Part shown: piece after piece, positions 11,192-21,616 of the stretch
How the letters are laid out: the number at the start of each line of letters is the position of its first letter
Numbering within the stretch: position 1 is the first letter of the stretch
Assembly: GCA_038503035.1 (NCBI GenBank)
Contig: JAVSML010025221.1
Location: 186,001-250,000, forward strand
DNA: 64,000 bases
Direction of reading: 5' to 3'
Origin: Crocodylus rhombifer
Taxonomy: Eukaryota; Chordata; Crocodylia; Crocodylidae
Position numbers and translations under genes: made by a program
Notes under the pieces: model-generated
The model's input: only the letters and a program-made list of their open reading frames with translations
Told to the model about the DNA's origin: nothing
Databases searched by the model: none

Positions 11192-11332
11192 TGGGGAGCC
11201 AGCACTTTATTGTTATTAGGTTGGGGGTTTTTTGGTTTTTATTTCACAGATTTTTGCAGACAATTCTGGTTGCAGACAATTCAATTGTGGTTTCCACAAA
11301 ATCTACAAAACTGCAAATTAATTAGGTCCCTA

Positions 11333-11530
11333 CTGATGACTTTCCTATTTACTGAGAGATTCTCATCCTAATATTGAGGGACTGCTGGTGATGACAATTC
11401 CCATATCCAGTTTTCCACACCTTTCCCATAGTTGTGTCTTTCCATTTCATTTAATTTATCCTGCAGGATATTTTCCCTTTCTACTCTAATAATTCCAATT
11501 CCTTATGTCAACGATCGACAGCTGGCCTGC
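11333..11530. other. Unassigned spacer
   Basis: Short AT-rich spacer between the hAT-like element and the LTR-like block; nothing assignable. Confidence 0.35.
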
Positions 11531-12556
11531 TGTAACAGGGAGCCCCTGCCCTTATTACCAGGAACAGCAGAGTATAGCCAGGGCAGATTGCAGAGAGCCT
11601 GACAACAAAGGATAGCAAGTGTAAGTGGCCCACATGAATTGAGCAACTGGCTGCAGAAAGCCAGGCTGCATACAAGGGAATCAGCAGCACCTGGTTCATG
11701 GGAAGAGAGAAGTGAGTCAAATGACCAGAAGGGGGCTGGGGCTGAGGTATATAAACCAAGCTTCTGGTCATGGAAGGGCCAGTCTGGGCAAGGAGCTCTG
11801 AGTGTCAATGGCTGTAGTCTGGAGTCAGACTAAGCTAGGCAAGGTACCTGGGTGCGGAAACAAGCCTTCCTAGTGAAAAAGGCTTGAGGAAAAGAGACCT
11901 GGAGGAGCTTATGTTTGAGTTATAACTGTTTAAGTTGGTGATTTCTATCTGAGTTTGACCAGTGGTTTTGGTAGTGGTTATGGGAGAGTTTTGGAGGCTG
12001 TATGACAGGGTGCAAGGGGTGCTTTGTAGGACAAGACCTGATCTGGGAAGGGATGTGAAGGGCCAAGATCCAGGAGCCATGGGCTAAGGCAGTGGACCAA
12101 GGGCTAAGGGCTTGGCCAGAGAAAAACAGGCCAAGATTCAGATGCATGAAGCCCCAACAAATGCTTTGAGGCTTGAGGGGGGCTGCCCTAATGGGGAAGC
12201 ACCCCCAAGAGAAGCATAAAGACCCCCAGGACTGAGTTTGGACAGAGAAGCTCAAGGGCAGAACCAGGAAAGGGAGGAATACCACAGAAGCTACTCGGCC
12301 TCCAGGGACTGCCTCCTCGATAAAATACATCAAAAGTATGACCAGCGAGAGACTGGAGGTGAAGGGTGGCCAGAAACAGTGGCAGATGGGCAGACCCCAA
12401 GGGGCACTAAGAGCTGGGATGGACTTGATTGCCATGAGCTTGCTTTACCTGCAGCCACATACCCAAGGAACTTACCCATGTGCTTTACATTGCTTGCTTT
12501 TTGAACCTTGGGTGCTATTGTTATCATTCACTTTTACAGTCATTTAAGTTGTAACA
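11531..12556 (+). mobile_element. Possible LTR of a retroelement
   Basis: A distinct block of about 1 kb starts TGTAACAGGG and can be read to end GTTGTAACA (12551-12556), i.e. TG...CA edges. It has a good TATA box (TATATAAA, 11748-11755) about 220 bp in. The sequence right after it begins TGGGTGC, and a TGG start is usual for primer-binding sites. No second LTR, no gag or pol, and no target duplication were found; 12621 onward is a MITE. Frames of up to 171 codons on either strand show no domain. An alternative is a GC-balanced unique region. Confidence 0.35.
11748..11755 (+). promoter_or_regulatory. TATA box in the LTR-like block
   Basis: TATATAAA in an otherwise GC-balanced stretch. Its position would fit the U3 promoter of an LTR if the surrounding call is right. 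Confidence 0.3.
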
Positions 12557-12620
12557 TGGGTGCTTCACTTCATCAGGCTTGGTCTTCAGAAGTAGGTTGT
12601 CTCCTTTGAGCACAGGTGTA

Positions 12621-13004
12621 ACTGCCCAGTAGGGCTGTGCAAAATCTCACCGGCCATTTCGTTTCGACACTTTTGACTCATTTCGAAGTCAAAACAGCAA
12701 AATCAAAGTGAAACAAAGGGCTTCAAAACAGCCTTGAAACAAAATGCCCCCAGCCCGATCGAATGCTAACTCCCTGCCCCTGGCCCAATCTAGCACTGGG
12801 GGTGGCGAGTCAGCCCAGATGGGCTGAGTTTCCCTGCCCCGGCCTGATCTAGTGAAACATCAGAACAGCCTTACTGTTTCGATGAAGCAAAGCGAACAGC
12901 TGTTTTGAATCTCAGTGAAATTTGAAATGGAACGCTGTTCTGCCAAAACCTTGAAACTCAAGTGAAACAGAACGGTGCCGTTTTGCGCAGCCCTGCTGGC
13001 CAGT
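12621..13004. mobile_element. MITE with GGGCTGYGCAAAA termini
   Basis: The left edge reads ACTGCCCAGTAGGGCTGTGC and the reverse-complemented right edge ACTGGCCAGCAGGGCTGCGC, inverted repeats of at least 23 bp with few mismatches that continue into AAAA. The ~384-bp interior is full of 'tttcg' and 'gaaac' motifs around a GC-rich core and encodes nothing. The TIR resembles the GGGGTGTGCGAAA edge at 48720. I could not assign a target duplication, so the superfamily is open (hAT or Harbinger). Confidence 0.7.
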
Positions 13005-13499
13005 ACTGTGTTTTGGCCAGTGACAACACGTGGTACAGTGGCCAGAGGTTCACTGCTGCTGAAGCAGATGCTACCTCTGCTTTTTGTCACTGACATTCAT
13101 GTCGAACAGCCAAAAATCAACTGGTTTTTGGCAGCAAATCATGAGGTAACATCTTCCCAGCAGTAGTGAACCACCAGCTGTTCCTGTACTGTGCACTGTT
13201 GTTACTACTCTGCCTTCCCACTGCCAGGAGTGGAACCAGAGCCACTGCAGAGCAGGCACACATTGTGGGGGAGAGGTGGGATGGGGGACAGGAGGGTGAG
13301 ACACCCATCTATGTCCATTCTGATGGAAAGGCCTGTATGTACCAGACTGCATATAGCTGACTACATGCAGGCGGGTATAAAATGTGGTTTCTCACTGTGT
13401 GTTAGTGCAGGTACAGTGTTTAGCTGAATAAAACAAAAAGCATGCCGTTCTCACTTGACCTGAAGAAGAGTCTCCATTTCCAGTGCCAGTAGTACACTG
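13005..13499. other. Unassigned DNA
   Basis: Mixed-composition sequence next to the MITE. Several short overlapping frames (up to 93 codons) are present, none with recognisable similarity. Confidence 0.35.
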
Positions 13500-13700
13500 T
13501 ATATTCTGGCGCCAGTAAGGTGACATGCTAATATGTACATGTGAAGATCTGACACTGCAGCCATTAACATGCAACACAATGGCATACAATTTGCATGCTA
13601 ATGGACTCTAATTAGCATGCAATGAGAAAGAGACATGATCAGTATATTTTAGTAAGAATTATGCATATTCGCTAACTTACATTTCAGTTAAGTACGCCAT
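13500..13700. promoter_or_regulatory. Cluster of octamer-like sites with a perfect hairpin
   Basis: CATGCTAAT occurs at about 13526 and 13594, ATTAGCATG at 13611, and ATGCATATT at about 13662: four POU/octamer-like motifs within about 140 bp. Two of them form perfect 12-bp arms (TTGCATGCTAAT at 13591-13602 and its complement at 13611-13622) with an 8-base loop. It could be an enhancer-like non-coding element or a MITE remnant. The regulatory reading is inference from motifs alone. Confidence 0.25.
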
Positions 13701-14310
13701 ATCTTTTATAGAAAAGCAATAATTAGCTGACTAAAGATTTTGGTGGTTATAATCTTAAGGGACACGAATTAGAATTTTGTTAAAGGTAAGAAAGGGCTAG
13801 GAGAAGTGTGTCAGTTCAAACTGTGTACTTTTCTAGAAATGCCTTTTAAAAGATGCTGGGGAAGTGACCTCAAATAAAGTCAATACATGCAAAAATAGCA
13901 AGCCTTTGAAGGGATCTTTTTATATTTTGCTTTATAGATAATTGCAGTTAAGCTAATTTAAGATGAGCTGTAAATTGCAGAAGGATTCATCTGAATGTGT
14001 TGTCAACATACTTAATTTAGTTCCATCTGAGGCAGTGAGTTAACACTCGTTGCTTCTCTGTCTGGCATGTTGCAGCTTCAACTTCAGGAATGGCTGAGGA
14101 GGGGTAATAACAGAAGTTCAGTGTCACAGTTTCTTTAAGGCCCATTCTCTTCATTAAACTCACAGGATTACATGGCAAGTGAGTTCACAGGTAAATGCTA
14201 GAAAGAAGCTCCCAAAAGCTCCAACAACAGTGACTCTGGGGAAGATCTTGTATAGCTTCCGCTGATCCCATAAGGGGAGGCCTGGAGGAGTTTAAGGTGT
14301 GTTTACACAA
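13701..14310. other. Unassigned AT-rich DNA
   Basis: AT-rich, without repeat signatures or long frames. The texture is compatible with conserved non-coding DNA, but I cannot show this from one sequence. Confidence 0.3.
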
Positions 14311-14990
14311 CACAAGACACTCCTGGGCAGAGACAGGGGTGGATTGGGAGGGGTGTGGAGGGGTGTGACTGCACCCCCACTTTGGATTGGAGTGAATCAC
14401 AGAAGACTACAGGAATTTTTTTAAGTTCCCAAAGCAGGTGAAAATCCTCCCTTCCTTCCCCTGGCTGCTCAGAGGCACATCCCTTCCTTTCTTCCTCCCT
14501 ACCTCCCTTGCCTGCCACTCCTGCTTTCCCTGTGGTCCCAAGGGCAGGGGAAGGGGAAGCTCCAGAGTCATTTTTACCCACCCCAGCCAGGCTGCAAATG
14601 GGCTGGGCTCGTCTGGGGATGGGGACAGCGGCAACAATGTGGTGGGAGACTAGTTTCCCCAGCTGAGCTCAGCAACCACGCAGCCTGGGTGGGGTGGGAA
14701 GGGCAGAAGGCAAAGGGACGTCCCTTTGAGCACCAAGGGCAAGGGAGTTGGAATTTTCACTTATTTTAAGGATTTTTAAAAAGTACCCAAAGGCTCATGA
14801 AGCACCTGTACCAGTTGGGGGGGGGGGGGGGGGAGGGAGAGAGGGAGCCTGGGAGCGAGGGAAGGAGTGCAACCATCCCTGCTGGGTGGGTTTCTGCTTC
14901 CACACTTCCCTTTGGGAAATACTGGATGCACCCTGGGCAGAGAGATCCAGTCTATTCTATTCAATGCCACTTTCACAATGCTAAACTGCA
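14311..14990. repeat. GC-rich block containing a 17-G homopolymer
   Basis: A GC-rich, C/T- and G-rich interval starting near CAGGGGTGGATTGGGAGGGG, which resembles a hAT terminus, although no matching opposite end was found. It contains a run of 17 G (14817-14833) followed by purine-rich 'agggagagagggagcc'. The overlapping frames at 14303-14637 and 14748-15075 result from composition, not genes. Confidence 0.4.
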
Positions 14991-16960
14991 TCTGAGATGC
15001 AAGATAGCTCATTGGCTTGGCACTGCCTTGTGCTTTAAAGATACAAAGCACTATTATTTGCACTGACAGAAACAAGTTCTTGAAAGGTAGTGAAACACTA
15101 CTATTCAGAAGCTTGGTTAACGAAGAACATTTGAAAACCCAAGTTGCTGCTTTTTTGGCATGTATCCATCATGTTGTATCTGAAAACTAGATCAGAGAAG
15201 ACTGACTTTTTGACATACACTGTCTATAATCTTCACTCTTCATCTAGAACTGCAAGGTCACCCTGGTTCAGTGGCCTGAGAGGCATAGACTTACTGTATC
15301 ACTGCCAGCACAGCTGAAAAAGAGCTCCTATTTGAAGCAGATCACATGTTATGAACTAACTATGACAGAAAACCATACCTGTCAGCCCCATAGCAGACTG
15401 ATTAGGTTAATTAAGTCCTTGCCTACAAGCACAATAATTAGAACTGTCAGTTGTTTAAATGATGACAAAAGCAAGGCCATATTCAAGGAGGAGCAGCAGA
15501 GTTCAGAAATGCTCTTCATGTAGGAAGGGAATCCATAAGACAATGATTCAGTATTTCCCTCCTAGCAATCTAATTTATGAATAATATAGGGGGGGAATCA
15601 TGTCCAGCTGGGTTCATTTTATTTTGCACTTACAATAATGAGAATTGAAATGGATAATGTATTTATAAATCAGATTTATGAGCTACAAACAATTGCAGCC
15701 TTGAAATAACCTTGAGAGAGCTTTTGTTTGTTTTCAGGACTATCTTTAGTACAAATGCATTTGCATTTTTTCATCCTTCTAACAAACACATAAGAGGCTC
15801 TCTCATGTATTCTATGAGGCTGGCTAGATCCTTCCAGAAAGGGCTTGGAGCTGAGACATAACAGTAAGTTGCCAATGTAACATCCAATAGCAGATATTGG
15901 AAAAGCTTGTTAAATGAATTACAAGACTGGGGGAAGGAAGACAGATCAGAAGTAGCACAACAGGTTTGGGAATCATTGGCCTAGAGGAGATGAGATTACC
16001 CAAAGGAAGGATGTAGAAGGAGGAGAGGGGGTAAAAGACTAGCCCTGTGGGTCCCACAGAGGGAAAGAGAGGCAGATCCCAACAGATGATGGTATTGAAA
16101 CAGGTAGTGAGGATGAAAACCTTGATAGGACAGCAGTACAATAGCTGAAAGATAAAATTTTTAAAAGCAGAGCTTGGTAGACAGCAGAAAGGTAAAGGCA
16201 GAGGGACAGTGGAGGGCTGCAGAGTTGGGCATGAAGAAATCATCAGATACCTTGCTGTTTAAGCCCCAATTCCTGTTTTAGTTTTAATGGCACAGATTTA
16301 TTACTGCATTAAAGGAGATTTCTGCATTTCATTTACTTCTTTTTTGAAAGAAAAAGGCTGTTCTTAATATTTTTAAATGTACACAGTGCAAAAGAAATAA
16401 TGTAAAAAACTCCTTCCTTTACTGAATGGAGTATTTTCTAAGTCATAATTAGCCCTAACTGCTCAATTCAGATTCATCCTTTCTGAATGACTGCTATGTT
16501 TATCAATATTCATCTCCATTTTGGAATAGTTTGAACAAATGATGATTCAATAGTAACTTTCTCAGTAATTTCTTGCTTTTCCCTTTAAAAAGGTCTGATA
16601 ATTGTGAAATATTGAACATTTCCCCAGCATTGCACCAATGACAGCTCATTTTTTGTAACGGAAACTTAATAGCCATCAGATGTAGGAAACAATGTAAGTA
16701 CTGCTTTTGTGCTGAGAAAAAGTATTGGAGCCAATCCACTTTCCATTACCTGAGATTTGTGACATATATGATCAGCTTACTGGCTTAAATAACTTACTGG
16801 GTTGTTAACATTGGAGATTCCTTTGGGTAGGTGCTACCCATCCTGTTCTAAGTACAGTATGATCTATAGTCCCTGCTGTAACTTGTTTTGTCACATGTGA
16901 GACTCCACTTGTTATAAAAACTTTAACCCTTTTTAAAGTGTAAATGGTTAAAACAATGTG
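14991..16960. other. Unassigned DNA
   Basis: About 2 kb without an assignable gene. The purine-rich stretch at 15820-16250 ('gatgagattacccaaagg', 'agccctgtgggtcccacag') may be an ancient LINE remnant and gives a 139-codon minus-strand frame lacking any domain. The rest is AT-rich and unique-looking. Confidence 0.35.
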
Positions 16961-17110
16961 AGAGGCAAGGATCCTAGTGGGTAATATTTTTTATTGGACC
17001 AAGCGCATGGTTGGAATAGACTTAGACACACTTTTGAATACAATGCATTCCTCTTCAGGTCTGCATTGCATTCGAATGCTTGTCTATCCCAAACATGGAG
17101 TTGGTTTAAA
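16961..17110. repeat. Interspersed hairpin repeat, copy 1
   Basis: The left arm 'ccaagcgcatggttgg...atagac' (from 16999) pairs imperfectly with the right arm, whose reverse complement reads 'ccaactccatgtttgg...atagac' (to about 17105). The turn is at 'ctcttcagg'. The same text (tttattRgac ... agacaagctttcaaatgc ... ttcttcag) occurs at 54060-54165, so it is a repeat family, not a local accident. It is non-coding. Confidence 0.55.
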
Positions 17111-17520
17111 AAAGATATCACCTCCAAAAATTCTTGCCTCTTGTGTACTTCCAGGACCCTCGCAGCTACAACCTCACTCCAACACCACTCAGACAGGATA
17201 TGCTTACTTCCTTTTTCCAGGAAAACAGTTTTTCTGACATGCTCCCTCACAAGTCTGGCAACACAGGGCTTTCCCACCAGGCAGCAGACACCCACAAATG
17301 TTGCAAGTATTCTTAGTTTTTCTTGATGAATCAAAACATGCACAAATTACTGATGAGCCATTTTGGGAGACCTTGCACAAATTTGATTACAACCTTGTTC
17401 ATTTAATAGATTTAGGGTGGACCATTCAACAACTGCTTGGTGTTTGCCTATCTTTGCTCCTCCCTGCAGTCAATAGCAAAGTGCTTGTTGACCCCAGTAG
17501 GAGCAGTTAGGTCCACATGA

Positions 17521-17820
17521 GGTGCGTCTACACATGCCCCCGATGGCACAGTTGTTAGTGCACCATCATTTACTATTTACTTTAAGAAATACTAAATGAC
17601 AGCACAGTAACAGCCATTACTGCACTGTCCTGGCAGCTCACAGTTATTTTTAGCAGCTATGTTGCTGTAGCAACGTGCTGTAGCAAGGTAGCTGATTGCT
17701 ATGGCAGCATAGCATCGGCATCATGTTTTTTGCCTGTTGATGCTACTTCGCCAAAGTGACAAGCTACATCGCTGTAGTGCGTCACTATGGCGATGTAATG
17801 TCTCTTGTAGATGTGCCCAC
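17521..17820. mobile_element. MITE, GTCTACACATG-terminus family
   Basis: The left edge is GGTGCGTCTACACATGCC; the reverse-complemented right edge is GTGGGCACATCTACAAG. The interior carries repeated 'gctatg' and 'gcgatgta' motifs and imperfect palindromes such as 'gttgctgtagcaac'. It is about 300 bp and non-coding. The interior and termini match the element at 27455-27697 ('cactatggcRatgta', 'ggcacatctac'). Confidence 0.7.
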
Positions 17821-17887
17821 TGAATACTTCTGAAAATCTCATGCTTATGATCTTAGCTGGGGGGATGTTTTTTGGAAGGACCCACAA

Positions 17888-18040
17888 ACCTGAGTTCTAA
17901 ACCCAGTCTGTCATGGGCTCGCTGTGTGGCTGTGACCAAGTTCCTTAAGTGCTTTTCATCTTGGGCTTTGTCAGTGCCCCAACACTATATAATTATAACT
18001 GTGTTGGTTTAATGAAGGTTGTATAACCCCCCTAGTGTGC
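17888..18040 (+). repeat. MIR-like SINE remnant
   Basis: 'gagttctaaacccagtctg...gctgtgtggctgtgaccaag' and following text resembles the core of MIR/CORE-SINEs in sense orientation (GGGTTC.AATCCC, then GCTGTGTGACCTTGGGCAAG). It is highly diverged and of ancient age. Confidence 0.6.
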
Positions 18041-20340
18041 ACACAGACTGTGTATTTGCTATATGTGATGCAGCAAATTCTTTTACAGTAAGGGAAATAA
18101 GCCATATCAGGTAAAGTGCCATTATAATGATATAACTGGATGGAACCTAAGAGTTGTAGTATAATTATATTAGTTAAAAAGGATATCTTTTACCTAGAAT
18201 ATACTGTTTGTATAGTTAAGAGTTATGCAGCTACAAAAATTGTGTTCCTACTGAATAACAGAAACAGTAACACTTAATGGTTTTGTAAGGGTGGCATGAG
18301 GTTAGCTAATATTTGTACAAGATTTAAAATACAGTTCATCCTTTTGAGAAACAGGCTCCTATATTAGGCTCCTATGTCTGTATGTAGACACCCAAATCAC
18401 AGGGGTTTAATTTTCAATTGTACTGAGCACCCAGAATTGCCACATGAAGGCAGTGGGAACTGCTGATTCAGATCTCTTCTCTGTAAGTGTTTAAATTTGC
18501 AGTCTAGCTTTGGGCTCCCATACTTTACAGTATTTTGTGTCAGATGAGAAGATTCAGGTCAGAACACCCAGGCAGGATTAGCTCCAGCTTACCTAAATAC
18601 TTCTGAGCTCGCCTTCCATCCAGGGAGCTTCCACAACATGACTGATGATTGCAGGGCAGAGCTCAAATGTATGCCATAGGACTGGTGTAGATGTCCTATA
18701 GGTCTTCTTTTCTCAACAAGAGACCCAAGTGGAAATTTTTGTTTCCTGCTTGTACCAGGGGATTGTGATAGCCAATAAGATTATAGCTGTTATTTTTCTT
18801 CTACAATAGAGTGCCAAAAATAGGAGTAGGGTGTCCTAAGTTAGAGAGGAGGGAACTCATTGATCTAAATTTCCCAAGCTCATTTATATTGATTTTTCCC
18901 AGTCCAAAACAGCTTTGCTACTCTTACTCAACAAAGAGGGAAAATGTGTATCTTACTTGTCTTGGGCTTTCGTGTTTTGCAAGCACATGCCTCCCGTGGC
19001 CTGGACAGGGCTGGGTACACTTTTCTAACATAAGACATGCAGGAGTCTATGAATAAGAGACTCATGGTTAACTGCTGGCTGACTAGTAAAAAAACAGAGC
19101 ATGGCAAACCTTAAAACCTTGATAACAATTACAGGCTTCACCAGCAAAACTTGTCTCTGGATCCAGATTTTAACCCTTCCAAAATTAGAAGATGTTTGGA
19201 GTTGGAGTTTTATTTTAGGCACATTGTTATATATAAGTCACAGACAAGGTCTTCATACAACCTGCCAGTTTGTGCAGATGGGCAAAAAGAACTTTGGGAT
19301 TCTTAGTAAGTGCTGTGTTTTTATACAATACAGCATCTGTTTTACATAATGAAGGAATGCAGTTTAATAAGATCTTTAATATGTTCTTTTAGTTTAATGT
19401 CTATGTAATTACTTCAGATAGTCATATCGTAGAAATTAATAATGACTAAAAGCAAGGATACTGACAGGGCTTGGAGCTAAGCAATGATATAAAACAGAAA
19501 AGCAGACTGGAGTTGTAGAGATGCCCTGGTAAGGCAACTAATAACATTTTTTTTTTTCTTGACAAAGACCACATTTCATTAAGCAGCCTCCTTCTGACAG
19601 CTGTGTTAATACAGTTAGATGTTGTTCCTGAGAAACTAATCAGGGAAATGTCTAGAAATAGGTTAGATCCTCTCTTTGATATAAATACAGCACAAAGTTT
19701 GAAACAAAACTATTTACAAATAAATTCAGTGTCTTAGCCAACATCGTGAATAGCAGAAAACTCACTCGTAAACTAAAACCTGACAACTGCTCAACAGTTC
19801 TGAAAACTGCTCGGTTGCCAAACAGATGGTGTCCTACTTTGCTTGATAACACACTTTACATTTGATCTAACTTTATTCTCTGCAAGGGTCCACAGAACAA
19901 ACATTTTGTCCTAAATCCACAACTGGTGTAAACTGGTATAGCTATGCTAATTTACAGCTGTTGGAGATCTGGCCACTTCTAGCCTGACTGCACTGGACAT
20001 ACAGGAGGAGTGTTTCTTTTGCTATCAAGATTATTATATGACCAATTTTAAATAAGTAAATGTATTTATTACACCTAGGCTGATTTCCCCCAGGACCAGA
20101 GTCTGGTGTAAAGAAGAGGGGAGACATAAAGAGATGTAGATTGCCCTGAGCATTAGAGCAGATTTGAATGGGTAAAAATGAACTTCTGTCCTGCTGTCCC
20201 AGACATTTTTTCTGCAATTTGGCACAGACGACTTTTTGTCATTGTGCCCATTCCTTTATAATAGCCTTTAGTGCCCATCGCTATCAGTTCTCTGCTCTTT
20301 AATGATTTATAGAAGCCTTTTGTAGGACAGATTGCCAGAG
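18041..20340. other. Unassigned AT-rich DNA
   Basis: 2.3 kb of mostly AT-rich sequence without recognisable exon, RNA gene or dated element. Short homopolymer runs only (e.g. T-rich near 19545). Confidence 0.4.
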
Positions 20341-20990
20341 AAGGTGACATGGATTTCAGATCCACCCATATCAAATTTCAGACCCATACAACAGATGCTT
20401 ACAGAAAAGAAACAATTGTAAATAGCTTCTCTGCAGGCTTTCGGAAACCAGCATCATTTCTCACTGTGCAGAGCATATTCTCTTTCCAACTCATTCATTC
20501 CATGAGGCAGTCTGCAATTGCATCGGTTTTCCCTCCCAGCCGCGTCATCATCAGAATTCAGGAGAGTGTGGGTGGAGTAATGAAAGGAACATTACGGAAG
20601 TGCCAAGAACTGGAAGGAAGTGCTGTAATTCATACAACCCCACTTTACCCGGGAGCCTTGCTAACATATTTGGCACACAGCTACAGTAGAGCTTCTGTTT
20701 GTATCACTGTACTTTCTAATCGGTCTGCAATTAGAAATACAGTGTTTGTTTTAGCAAAGGGGCTATTATGGTTTGGAAAATTCAGGTATGCAAAGTATCT
20801 GCCTAAATTTTTGCTATTTTGCAAGCTCTGCTTGTTTAAGCTGATTAGGTGATTACTTCAGACATCCTGTCACTATTCAACATGAACTCTGAATCCTCTT
20901 GGTTAAATGGGGCAATTAATAAATGAGCACACAAATTAAACTACATCTTAATCATATTTGCATACAGCTTTTATTATTCAAGAACATAAA
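20341..20990. other. Candidate conserved non-coding stretch containing a 167-codon frame
   Basis: The plus-strand frame 20349-20852 is open for 167 codons in only moderately AT-rich DNA with several retained CpGs (e.g. 'cagccgcgtcatcatcag'). The predicted protein shows no domain I recognise, no signal peptide and no repeat. The downstream part (20720-20990) has homeodomain-type words (AATTAG, GATTAGGTGATTA, TAATAAATG). It may be an exon of an unknown gene, a regulatory element, or chance. Confidence 0.2.
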
Positions 20991-21149
20991 TGTTGCAGAA
21001 TCAAACACTCAAAAGTTAAGATATGCCACAATTAAGAATTCGGCAGTTCCTTTCCAGCCTGTCCATCATATCATCCTGTTGTCCCTTCCACTCACCCTGG
21101 GTCCCTCAATTGTTCTCAGCTCTCACCACCACCAATAATTATTATTATT

Positions 21150-21616
21150 GCATTAAATAATATAAAGAAATTAGAAGATGCAGAGGTTAACAATGAAGAT
21201 AAAAAGAGGTTGGAAAATGCACCCTTTAAGGAAAGGTTGCTAGGTATATTTAGTTCAGAGAAAAAGATGTTAAGGGGAAACATGATAGAAGTATTTGACA
21301 AGATGCCAAAAAGAAAATGAAATACTGTTCTCTCTTGTCACTGAGGACAGGACACATGGCAATGAGTAATAACAACAATACAGCAGATTTGGATAAAATC
21401 TTAGAGAAAAACCTGCTTACCAGTAAGAATGGTAGGGCAATGGAACAAGCTGCCTAGGGAAGCTGTGGAATCTTTTAATTGGAGATTTTCAAGAGAAAGA
21501 AAGATGCGATAGGTATCTGTCTCGGATGATTTAGGAACAGCAAATCTTGCATTTATGCAAGAGGTTGGACTAGGTGACACCTGAAATCCCTTCTGAATTT
21601 ATCATTATATGATTCA
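21150..21616 (+). mobile_element. CR1-like LINE tail
   Basis: The sense C-terminal part and 3' UTR of an old CR1: 'agaaattagaagatgcag', 'gggcaatggaacaagctgcc', 'gaggttggactaggtgac', ending 'cattatatgattc'. The RT is absent and frames are broken. The end resembles the ATTCTATG-type CR1 terminal repeat, not the ATGAAACT type seen at 8720, so it is a different, older subfamily. Confidence 0.75.

Larger units (their letters stand above)
8820..11332. mobile_element. hAT-like element hosting a nested CR1
   Basis: The left edge reads TAGAGACCTA (8820) and the right edge TAGGTCCCTA (11323-11332). Reverse-complemented, the right edge is TAGGGACCTA, a near-perfect terminal inverted repeat. The 8-mers outside are CCAATGAT (8812-8819) and CTGATGAC (11333-11340), 5 of 8 identical with only transition differences, which fits a decayed hAT-type target duplication. 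Element-specific DNA is 8830-8930 and about 10887-11332, including three imperfect modules of about 91-98 bp (from about 10890 to 11168). The middle is a CR1 inserted later. No transposase is visible, so this is a non-autonomous element. Confidence 0.55.

Noticed and set aside
11920..12435. 171-codon minus-strand frame with hydrophobic stretches
   Set aside because: No signal-peptide context, no family resemblance, and other phases are open too; it lies in the LTR-like block.
16999..17105. Hairpin at 16999-17105 as a single-copy microRNA
   Set aside because: Related text occurs at 54060-54165, so it is an interspersed repeat, and the stem is too interrupted.
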